A stretch of DNA of 64,000 nt from Absidia repens. Lineage: Eukaryota; Mucoromycota; Mucoromycetes; Mucorales; Cunninghamellaceae. This document shows, piece by piece, positions 43,790 to 53,995 of the stretch. How positions within the stretch are numbered: position 1 is the first letter of the stretch; every line of letters begins with the position of its first letter. The stretch covers positions 310,001 through 374,000 of the forward strand of contig MCGE01000015.1 of the NCBI GenBank assembly GCA_002105175.1. The letters are read 5' to 3'. The notes beneath the pieces were generated by a model, which ran no database searches, had not been told where the DNA came from, and saw only the letters and a program-made list of their open reading frames with translations. The position numbers and the translations under genes were made by a program.

Positions 43790-45386
43790 ATGCCTTTACT
43801 TAATTCCAAAAGCAAGAAAAAACAGGTTTCCAACACACCGAGAGCTTCTTCTTCAGCAACTACTTCCTCCAGCAATAAAGCAACGGCGTCTAAAATTTAT
43901 CCACACCAATCCACTTTACTATCACGACTCCCTCCTAATGCATCAACACCAACAGTTTATCAGCAACAATATAACACCAACTTATCCAACCAGTCAAGCC
44001 CAACCCTTGGCAACAGTACGCAACAACAGCCGTCTTATCAAGGCGCCTCTTCTTTGGTATCGCCCTATGACAGTCCAACACCAACGCCGAGTACTTCCTG
44101 GACTTCAGAAATGTCTGCATTTGTCGATAAGCTTCGGGATGATGCCGCTTCCATTGTTGGCTCAACGAAATATCAAACTCAACAGCAACAACATTTACAA
44201 ACTCCTCCATTGGATAGACGAAGTGTATCTCAAGGTATGAAACTGGTTGCTATTGCCGCTGACGAATATGAAGATGGTAACGATGATGTAGCGTTGGATA
44301 TTTATCTCTCAGGCATTGACAAAATTTTGATGGCCTTACCAAGTAAGTGAATTTTGTTTTCTTAGTATCTTATCTTATTAACCCTTTGATTTGTTCTTGT
44401 ATTTATTTATTTATCAACAGATAAAACTGATCCTAAAACCAAAACGGCCATCCGTGAAAAGCTGCAAAGGTAAATATGGTTATATCAATAATATATCGAC
44501 TAATATGATCTAATATACTTCTTTGTTTTTGTAAATAGTGTAGAGGAACGGGTCGGCATTTTGAACCTCGCCACTCAGTACAAACGGCTACCAAATATCG
44601 ACTTTGACAATGATCATGATGATAAACAGGACGATACTACTTTATCTGGGCGCTCCACGACTACAACCACCACTACTACAACCACTACATCCATGTTTTC
44701 ACGCATCTCTACTACAATGAGTACCATTAGCTCTATCGGATCCACTACTGTTCAAGCTTGGGAAGAAAACAATGCATCCATGCAAAGCTCTGATCAACGA
44801 GGCTCTATCCAGCGATTCAAGCGGTTTGGTCAATTTGTGATAAATACAAGTGTAACCTGTGCCGTGCTGATCAAACAATCACCTATACCTGGTAAGAAAA
44901 ACGGGACGAAAAAAGCATGTGGCCGAATTTAATATTGACTCTTACCTCATATGATTTTTTTTATATATACAAATAGATATCATTGGATTAATATGCAACT
45001 ACTTGTTACTTTTGGTATCTTATTTGGATCGGCAATATCAAGTTCGAGAAAAGGCACAATCTGTTGGCATTGAATGCGTCAAGATGCTTTTGGCGGCTGA
45101 TGAACAATACCATTTACATGAAATTGCAACGGAAACCATCTATATGCTTTTTGCTGCTAGTCTCAAGGCTGCTGTTGCATTCAAGGAAAGCCCAAGCTAC
45201 CATCACCCAGCAGACTCGAATTTAACCAGTGCGCAGATATCCAACGACTCCGAAAATGTACGTCAAATAGAATATCAAAGTTCGGAAGTTCCTCCCTCTT
45301 CTTCGAATTTATCATCATCTCCATCTCCTCCTCCTCCTGCTGCCTCTGGATCACGACTACCAAAGATGCTTTCAGGCTGGTATTAG
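43790..45386 (+). CDS. MIT-domain protein
   Basis: Four exons, 43790-44342, 44421-44469, 44539-44891 and 44977-45386, give 454 residues. A Ser/Thr/Gln-rich N-terminus (about 145 residues) precedes a MIT three-helix domain assembled across three exons: SQGMKLVAIAADEYEDGNDD, VALDIYLSGIDKILMALPNK, TKTAIREKLQSVEERVGILN. A Thr repeat follows, then a helical region (FGQFVINTSVTCAVLIKQSP, LICNYLLLLVSYLDRQYQVR, then QSVGIECVKMLLAADEQYHL) and a Pro/Ser tail. MIT domains bind ESCRT-III tails, and proteins of this kind act in endosomal sorting or membrane remodelling. No AAA domain follows, so it is not Vps4. The precise orthologue is not identified. Confidence 0.82.
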
Positions 45387-45546
45387 ATTATTCTTATTTT
45401 GTTATTATTAGTATTAGTTAGTATTTATAGACCCATTTTATATTCCCGTTCTCCCATTTTGTACACTTTCCCAGCTTCTACTTTTCTTTATTCCTCTTTC
45501 TTTTATGTTGTATTATATTTTATGATTTATTCTTATTACTTTACTC

Positions 45547-45552
45547 AATAAA
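45547..45552 (+). terminator. Poly(A) signal of MIT-domain gene
   Basis: AATAAA lies about 160 nt after the stop codon in T-rich sequence; the spacing matches that of the PDR gene. Confidence 0.5.
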
Positions 45553-46674
45553 ACCAATCGCTTTTAATACAATCATTGTTTTCAAATAGGGGGGTTATTG
45601 ATATTTGATTGATTAAAATATGTAGAATACGTGTAATTTATACCACAAATGAGAAAAGCAGTCTACGAATAAAAAAGAGTATGATACTGTTTTCGACTTC
45701 AATATGTGATGTGCTCTACTCTACTCCGTTGGATTATCAAATGGATACTGACATTTGCCCCGAAAAGAAATAAATGTAATTTATCAATACTCATTTACCT
45801 GTGTATCGACGGTTTTGCTGTTTCAAGTTACATGATTAACATGATGTTATGTCGTTATCTGCATACAAGAAAGTTAATGTCATATCGTATTTGTGTGTGT
45901 GTGTGTGTATTTTTATATGTATAAAAAACCCCATGGGCATTTGAATCCTGTCGGTTTTGACTGTGAAGTTGAGGAATTGTAACTACTACGCCGTTACCAA
46001 ACAACATAAAGGAAATGTTTATGTGGGTAAATTAAATGCCTTCCTACACTTCAATTATCATATTTTTATACGTCCCGAGCTGCATTTTTTCACGCATCCA
46101 TCATTGTCATTTTCTATGCAAAGTCACTTAATAAATCCCTCTCACCTCTATTTTCAGAAACCTAGGTACAGTTGTCAGATCGCTGTACATGACGTTTGAT
46201 TGATGTAACCTCATAAATATTATAACCCTCTTATTTTCTACACACATATGCTGTATAATGTAGGTGTACCCATTCAACAAGACAAACTAACTGTATGAAA
46301 GAGAAAGTAATAGCAGAGAGGCAAGACCTAGCTTATTCAGATGTAAATACACAATACGACGATGAAGCTACCGTAAACTAACCTAATAATAGTACCATGA
46401 CACCTATCTACAGGACCAGCTATTAGGAGGTGAGTGGCAACTTATTGCACTGTCATATGATAGAAAAAAACTAGGTCAAATTGCTCTACTGTGTCTGCAA
46501 AGATATCAAGAGAAAAGAGCAACCATGCTGCTAATGTTGAATGATGGTGATTATTGTCATGAGAAATGAACCACCATCATGGTCATACTATTATATGGTG
46601 TTGATTGCTGTAAAACCAAAACAGGGAAAACAACAGAGATTTCCTTTGTTGTATCTTTACTCAAGACCGAAAAA

Positions 46675-47400
46675 GATATTTTAAATGCCGCCCACGTGGA
46701 TTTTTTATTTACTCCCTATTTTTTTTTTCTTTCGTTCTGTCTCGCTTTTCCTTTTTCTTTTTTCTTTTTTTTCTTCCTTCATCGTTTAACTTACTTTCAG
46801 ATGATGTTGATCTTAGGTTAGTGTCAGGACTACTTTAGAAGGGTTTTTAGCTCAGGGATTACAAGATGCAAGGGGAAACCCTTTCATTGTGGATTCAGGA
46901 TCTGGAACCACCGTAGTTGACTATTTGGAGCCTGCACTGGCATAGTTTAGTATTAGTTTGACCATAGTTTGTATATATATGTAAATAAATCCATTTCTTT
47001 TTATTTACTCCAATGAAAAATGTCTCATTAGTCTTTCTCAAGTTTTGTAACAAAAGATCCCTTTCTTACTACAATCACACCTCTTGATTAGTATTGACTG
47101 TTGCTGTGCTCCAATAAAAAATATCCCTTTAGTCTTTGTCATGTCTCAAACTGTACGTTATATCTGCTCTCATTTTAAAATTGTCCCTATAGATCAGTGT
47201 TGACTATTCTTCAAATCTCGTTCTCCTCCATGCTTTTTCCAATAGATCCTTCCTTTGAATCACTTGTTACTATGAATCCCTCGTCTTTAGTTTTAGTATT
47301 TTAACAATGTACTTAATAAAATATGTCTTTTTATTATTTAACCATACTTTTACCGATCGTATAATAAAACAACGTTGCCGTTATAAATGTTTGTGAAAGT
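46675..47400 (+). repeat. Dispersed repeat family, copy F (subtype I core)
   Basis: Box TTTTAAATGCCGCCCACGTG at 46679-46698, CT-rich leader ending in ACTTTCAG, core 46801-46915 with TTTTTAGCTCAGGGATTACA and GGGGAAACCCTTTCATTGTG, two AATAAA-like signals, and the 3' module with CCAATAGATCCTTCCTTTGA and ATGAATCCCTCGTCTTTAGT. This is the clearest plus-strand copy. Confidence 0.85.
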
Positions 47401-48610
47401 CTTACCAAATACTTCCTTTTTGATTTTACTACTTTTCTCGAGCTCTAGGTGTTCCGGTTTAGAATCATTGAACTACCTAAGGTAAACATATTCCTGCCCG
47501 ACCAATCATATACATGAATGTAGGTCGTGCTGCGCTAGTAACCACTGCTATAAATCATTTTCTGTTGGTTTCTAGCTTAAGTATGGCCACTTCATCTATT
47601 ACCCCGCTGATATCTAGCGATTGATCGCCAGTTCCAAGTCACTTAATATGAAACATGACCCTATTTCTGTCTTGCCATTTACATTAATTGATTAATTAAA
47701 TTAATCAAAACACACAGGCCGTACCACCAAAGTAACTTCCACCAGACTGAACGTACTATATATATCCAGCTCGTTATTTATTTATTGTTTACTGTTAAAC
47801 GGAAATCTATGCTAGATCCAGCTGAGCAGGAAGTGCGCCTATTAAGGTGCAAAATGACGAGAGATCCCAAAGAGTGCTATTTTCTTTGTCCAGTACTGTA
47901 CGTACTGTAAATCATGGCATGAACGAGAGTTTTTCAAATCCCGATGAACAGTGCGAAAGCTCTTTTTTATTTTTAGTAATATTAACCCAGTGAATGTCAT
48001 AGTGCAAAAAGCATTGTAGGAGGAAGGTGATGCCTTGATAAAGATAATATGAAGGTGAGAATAAAAAAGAAAAATGGATCAAGGAATGTGCTCGTTGTGC
48101 ACGGTTGTGATTGGTCGAGGTGGCATGAATCAAATCATGTCACAGTCTGCCCTTGACTGTTTCGTTAAAATAGGTTCGACAAATCCTGGAACTTCCCGAA
48201 TTTTTTAGTCGAATATGATACGGCGTTGTGAATATCCGTTTTCCTTCGCCAGAAAAACATACGCGCACACACGCTGTATCTCTTGCTGGCTGTATCTTCA
48301 GATTAGTGTTCATTAGGTAAGTGTTATACGCTAGCATTGCTCTGACCGGATAGTCTGGATTCAATTATGCTTCTGTTTTGAAAAGGTAAGGCCCATGCTG
48401 CAGCATGTAATGTAGTTGAAGCAATAAATCAGCAACCGCCACTAAACGCGGTAAGCCCAAAAAAGGGCGGGTTGTGTTCGTGCCCAAAAAAAAAAAAAAA
48501 AAAAAAAGTTTTCTGTTTTTCATTTTCCGTCTCGATTTTTACTTTTTTTCACCTTCTTTCGTTTTCCCTTTTAATACTTTACCAACAACCTCAAAAATAA
48601 AAAGTAGACA

Positions 48611-50285
48611 ATGGAACAATCATCAGGTAAGTTGTTGACAAGGAACGTTGAGGAACCGCTAGTTAGAGTGGAAAGCATTGACTAATAGGTTCTCTCATTG
48701 TAGGCGTTGATATCAAAAATACAGGCGGCTCCTTTTCCGCACCCACGCCCCAAAACACACCCAGTAATCCTGCACCCATCACTTCTGACTATCGTCCTAC
48801 CATCTCTACTATCTCTGAAGATGCGGAAAATTCGGCGACCTCTGGTAAGAAGAAACATACCTCATAAATTTAGTAATGAAGTGGATTGTTGACTTGGTTT
48901 ATTTTTCTCTTTTTCTCGGGGTGGCGAAAGGTGTTGATGCTTCAGCCCTCAGCGGTGCTTTCACCAGCAACCCTGCTTTGATTAGCATGCTCCAAGGCAA
49001 GCTGAATACCCTTGTTGGCCGTTCTTCAGGCTACGTTGAATCCCTTCCTCCTGCTGTTCAGCGTCGTATCAATGGCCTCAAGTACTTGCAGTCCAAGCAT
49101 TCCGAACTCGAAATTCAATTCCAAGAAGAAGTGTTGGCGTTGGAAAAGAAGTATTTGGAACTCTACCGCCCCCTGTATGCCAAACGTACTGACGTGGTCA
49201 CTGGTGCGTACGAACCAACTGATGAAGAAGTGGCTATCGGTGAAAAGGCGGATCAAGATGAAGACAAGATGGACGAAGACGATGATGAAAAGAAGGACGA
49301 CAAGACGGACACTACTACTACCGACAACAACAACAACAGCAGCAGCAGAAACGACAGTGAGGTCAAGGGTATTCCTGAATTCTGGCTCACTTTACTGAAG
49401 AATCATCCTCAACTCTCTGAAACCATTACTGAAAACGACGAACAAGTACTCAAACATTTGTTAGATATTCGCATGTCGTATTTAGATCAGCCTGGATTCA
49501 AGCTGGACTTTGTGTTTGAAACCAATGACTTCTTCTCGAACGCTACCTTGAGCAAGACCTATTATTACCAAGATCACGCTTATGCTGGGGACTTTGTCTA
49601 TGACCACGCCGAAGGATGCTCGATTGATTGGAAGGAAGGAAAGGATCTGACCGTCACTGTGGAATCGCGAAAACAACGCCACAAGGGAACCAACAAGACC
49701 CGTGTCGTCAAACGTACAGTGCCTGCTGATTCTTTCTTCAATTTCTTCAGCCCTCCCTCAATCCCAGATGATGATGAAGAAATGGATGAAGAAGAAGCTG
49801 AAGGTTTAGATGCCAAATTGGAAGCTGATTATGAAGCGGGTAAGTAAAAAAGAGGCGAAGAGAGGAAATGGGATCTGTTACTGTTGACCTATATAGAAAT
49901 AGAGGATTGGAGTGACCCGTTTACTTACTATTGTTATTTATGTAGGTGAAGAATTCAAGGACAAGATCATTCCCCACGCGGTCGATTACTTTACGGGCAA
50001 GGCTCTTCAATACGATGGATTTGATAACGAAGATGAATTTGATGGCGAATACCTTAGCGATGAAGATGATGATGATTTGGATGAAGATGATGATGATGAC
50101 GATGACGATGACGATGATGACGATGATAATGCTGTAAGTTTATCAGGCGAAAAAATGCATATGGATTTTGGGAATGGGGAGGGGGAGGAATAGGACGCAG
50201 TCAGACCTAAACTGATTTTTATTTTTTATTATTTATATAGCAACCCAGCAAGAATGAAAATGCTCCCGAATGCAAGCAGTCTTGA
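48611..50285 (+). CDS. NAP1: Nucleosome assembly protein 1
   Basis: Five exons, 48611-48626, 48704-48844, 48931-49839, 49946-50133 and 50241-50285, give 432 residues. Exon 1 codes only MEQSS plus one base. The NAP fold is evident: LPPAVQRRINGLKYLQSKHS, ELEIQFQEEVLALEKKYLEL, GIPEFWLTLLKNHPQLSETI, LKHLLDIRMSYL, FKLDFVFETNDFFSNATLSK, DSFFNFFSPP. It ends in an Asp tract of more than 14 residues. The last exon adds NAPECKQS; C-K-Q-S fits a CaaX farnesylation box, as in animal NAP1L proteins ending CKQQ. NAP1 is a histone H2A-H2B chaperone shuttling between cytosol and nucleus. Acidic stretches at residues about 135-165 and near the end are typical. Skipping the last splice would lose the CaaX box. 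Confidence 0.95.
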
Positions 50286-50487
50286 ACATCACGAAGTAAC
50301 TCACTGTAACCCACTCCTCATTCCCTCATATTTTTACTTTATACTATTCATACAATATCTTAGTTATCATCTCCTTCCATCATTTTTGTTCTCTTTTGTA
50401 CTTTTTTATGTCCCTTCATTCCTGTTGCTGCAATGGTCATTGTTACCTTCGCCTTTTCCAACCCCATTGATAAATTTATGACTGTTT

Positions 50488-50493
50488 AATAAA
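50488..50493 (+). terminator. Poly(A) signal of NAP1
   Basis: AATAAA lies about 200 nt after the NAP1 stop, in T-rich sequence. Confidence 0.5.
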
Positions 50494-51589
50494 ACCTTCA
50501 TATCATTTTAAATCACATCGTTTCTCCTTCTCTTTTTTTTATGCGTGCTATAGAAAGAAATCAAAATGCTCCATATGGGTACAAGGTTATTCGCCAAATT
50601 GGCTGCCTCGTTGAAAATGAAGTCGCTATTGTGGTATTGTTGTCTAGACGTCTATTTATATCAAACCAGATTTATTCCACATATCGATTCCCCTCTACAA
50701 AATCTTTGAACATCTCTTTGAAATAAAAATCATCCCTTCCCATTTGATTTATTTATTTAAATTATTTCATCCACTTTTATCGCTGGTTCTCTCTTTTTTT
50801 TTTTGGTTATTGGTGGGGATAATGTACATGTCAAGGATGTTACAGTGATTGATAGTAACAATTCTTGATGCATGAATTCATTGTTTGGGGGGGAGGGGAG
50901 GCAGTGTTATTTTGTAAGCGAATGACATATAATTTCAGGATACTTTATGGGAAGTTGATATAGCCAACAGATGTTGTTTCGACCTGAACCCACTTACAGG
51001 ATGCTTTTGTAGGGTTTATTATGCTATTGTATTGAGGGGAGGGGGATTAGGCGAGTGAATGAATGTCGGGCGAACTTTTATATTCTGGGGGATACAATGT
51101 CAATAGAGTTGTGCCCATCTTTCCCTCTCTTTTTTGAAGTGTTTGAGTGTGCGTATGAACTGGAAAAACAGTTCTGGCATAGGTCATCAAATGCTAAAGT
51201 AACAACAAAGGAATAGTAATAATCATGTAATGACCTGTACGAAAAAAAATAGTGAACTGGACTGGAATATAGTCAATGTGTGTGAGAGTAGTGGGGTGAA
51301 TGGTAAAAGTTATATCTATGAGTTCACCGCTGTCTTTTGTCATATGCGTCTACCACTGCCCTTTTTTTTAATCACCCATAATCACCATTTCTTATTATTC
51401 CAAATAATTAAACCCATTTTGCGCCAATATACTCAAATTCTAAAGAGATTAGTGGCATAACGGCAATACATGTTTTATTCCGGCGCAGATACTATCTCTA
51501 CTAATGCCTCCAATATTTTTTACACGATATGCACACCAGTTCTAAACCCCACTCGACTAGACAATTAAACGTTTGAGAATATTGATGAT

Positions 51590-51930
51590 AAAAAAGACTA
51601 GACATATTTTATTTAGATGTAGATATAAGCCATGACAATTAACATTAAGCTAATCTAGTGATACCATTCTAAAACGAAAGCTACTCTAATGGTGGCCCAA
51701 ATCACGGATTCAAAATGAAAGGATTTCCCCTTGCATGTTTGATTTGCATTTTCCAAAATGCCCCTGATTCAAGTCCTAATACTAATCCAAGATCATCATA
51801 ATCACCCCCCCAATGAGGCTTTCATGGAATTCATGTCCTGGAAAAAAAACAAAGAGAAGAATAAAGAGCGCGCGAGAGAAAAATACATAAAAATAGAACC
51901 CCACGTGCAGCGGAATCTGAAATGACATAA
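51590..51930 (-). repeat. Dispersed repeat family, copy G (subtype II core)
   Basis: Minus-strand reading: box ATTTCAGATTCCGCTGCACG followed by TGG near 51925-51903, leader with TTTTTTTCCAG, core at about 51800-51705 with GGGGCATTTTGGAAAATGC and CATGCAAGGGGAAATCCTTT, and AATAAAATATGTCTA near 51613. It shares the hairpin variant with A and H. Confidence 0.75.
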
Positions 51931-52054
51931 TCGACTTTTTTTAAAAAAGCCAAAGTGAACCCACCAAAGTGCGAAATAGCAGACACACCTAAATTCCATC
52001 CCATGGAACCCCCACCTCACGCCTCAACCATCTCTCCCCTCTTTGACACCTAAT

Positions 52055-52087
<33 letters not shown>

Positions 52088-52223
52088 AAAGAAAAAATCT
52101 ATCAGGCTCCAGCGGAGCGCGAGATCGTTTATTGAGATGAAAACAATTAGTAAAAAAAAGAGAAACAAATAAAGGCAATAATAAACTAATATAAAAAAGT
52201 GCATCTATCAATAATAACAGCAA

Positions 52224-53296
52224 CTACTTTTTTTGAGCCCAAAAGAGATCCGTATCATGAGGGTAGATGAATTGTCCAGTGACTGGGTCAGCAACAAAGC
52301 CAAGTTCCGGGTCATCCAGGATAGCATTCACCTTTTTTTCCAAACGGGCTTGTTCCTCCTTGGGCAAGACAGCAATATAGCTTTTGCTGAGAATGCGCTT
52401 GAAAACATTGTCACGAGTAGTAGGCATATTGTAATCAAAATGTTGGTATTGAAGTGGTGTGTTAAAAAGAGCTTGGGCGTCTTGGGTTTGCCAAACCTTT
52501 TTCCAGTTGTTCTTTCGGTATTGAGGGACCTCGGCATCATACACTTCATAAAGACTAGTGATAATAATAACCCGATATGTATCAAATAATAGTCCATGAG
52601 TTGGTGAAATCTTCTTTTCATATGGTCTTTAATAGATATGATAATACTTACTCTCGTAGTTCTTGCACCCAACGCGAGTTCTTCTTGCATTCCAAATTCC
52701 AAATCAGCAACAATTTTCCATTTGGTTTGAGAATTCGATGCATTTCTTGGAGTGTTTTCAAGTCATCAAACCAGTGAAAGGCCTATATCAAGAAAACAAA
52801 TGGTAACGGTTAACATGATGCTCGATAGCGAATGTGAATGCATCTATTTTTGGTGCTCATTCATTTTAGACTTACTTGAGCAATTATAATGGCATCTTGA
52901 GATTCAGATGGCAAAGCAGTGTCCCAAGAGGTTCCATCGGTAACTGTCACACCAGGTACGGTTTGCCGAAGTTGATCGCGCATTCCAGCTACAGGCTCCA
53001 CAGCAGCTACTTGATAATGAGCATCCACGAGCAGTTTTGTCATAATACCAGTCCCAGCCGCAAGGTCCAGTATTTTTGAATTTTCAGGTACAATAGTTTT
53101 GATATATTCAATAGCTTCCAGGGGATATTTTGGTCTTGACAACGCTAAACAAAAAAGAGAACGAAGAAAAATTGCAGAAGAATGAGAATGTTTGAGGTTA
53201 CTGATCAATAGTTTAGGAAAAGACATTATTACCATAAAGATCGGAGCCATTTTGAAACCCATTGCTGGCAACAGAGTGAGGTTGTTGTAAAGACAT
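52224..53296 (-). CDS. Class I SAM-dependent methyltransferase
   Basis: Four exons, 53296-53233, 53144-52876, 52782-52652 and 52554-52224, give 264 residues. Motif I is ILDLAAGTGIMTKLLV, motif post-I VAAVEPVAGM, then DAIIIAQAFHWFD and LQEMHRILKPNGKLLLIWNL, the standard methyltransf_11 order. The AFHWF and YP-Y-like features resemble yeast Tmt1/Crg1-type enzymes acting on small acids. The substrate is not predictable. Residues 1-20 (MSLQQPHSVASNGF) are short and not a targeting signal, so it is probably cytosolic. It is divergent from the SLMAP-like gene. Confidence 0.88.
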
Positions 53297-53995
53297 GGTT
53301 GGTATATATATATATATATATTTATGTATAAATAAAAGGTTCAGGAGGAATAAAGGGGAAAAAAATAGAAAAAGATCATATCGGGTTTTTATAGCGTGTT
53401 CCTGAACCGCGATTTTCTTCGGAGTGTCAATATGATCACGGCCCATTTCATGGCCATTGCCTTTTTCAATGTATTCAGATAACTTTACGGTAAACTTTTT
53501 CCCGGATACCAATCCTCTGGTCTCGTAATTGCGTAAAAAGTAATGCGATCAAGGGTTGTTTACGTTTATTTTGAATATAGGTAGAGTATTACTGGAGATC
53601 AATGTTGGGGATCAATGTGGGAGCCGGACAGCAAAATAAAAAAAGATCAGGTGTCAAATGAAATAGGTTGCTCAGTTCTCAGGCATTGTACTATAACTTC
53701 TTTATGATACTGTAGCCAATTAATTAAAATATTTTAATTTTTCATATAAAGTCAGTATATATTTACAAGATTCTTTGATTGACGAAGAGCTAAATAAAAA
53801 AGCAATTCAGCCAGTATACATAGAATTTTCTCCTTCCAGTTGCTCAGGTGAGCAGGGTGTGGTTTCAAACACCGCCATACTCGACACAGTTATTTTGTTG
53901 GGAAATTTTCTATTTCTTTTCTTTTTTCTTCTCATTCTCATTATTTTACTTCACTGTTGTTTAACCACTCTCGAACTCTCTGTTTCAACAAAATT
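53297..53995. promoter_or_regulatory. Divergent promoter (methyltransferase / FHA protein)
   Basis: The 700-bp gap has a TA run just upstream of the methyltransferase start (53302-53321) and a T/C-rich leader before 53996. A short frame at 53775-53999 overlaps the true start out of frame and is not supported. Confidence 0.5.

Larger units (their letters stand above)
45387..48610. other. Long intergenic region with repeat F
   Basis: It contains repeat copy F (about 46675-47400), a GT run near 45893-45908, a 21-bp perfect palindrome of TTGATTAATT-type at 47688-47708, an A-run at 48485-48506, and the NAP1 promoter. Short ORFs (45706, 45957, 48140 region) show no domain or intron support. Confidence 0.5.
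50286..52223. other. Intergenic between convergent NAP1 and methyltransferase, with repeat G
   Basis: It holds the NAP1 3' UTR, a 61-codon ORF at 50541-50726 of doubtful status, repeat copy G (about 51590-51930) and an A-run of about 30 (52055-52085). No supported gene. Confidence 0.5.

Noticed and set aside
48140..48364. 74-codon minus-strand ORF upstream of NAP1
   Set aside because: No domain, poor start context and no splice continuation; it lies in ordinary intergenic sequence.
50541..50726. 61-codon ORF just after the NAP1 poly(A) signal
   Set aside because: It has an ATG after a T-rich leader, but no family, no conserved motif and atypical codon use. Kept only as a note.
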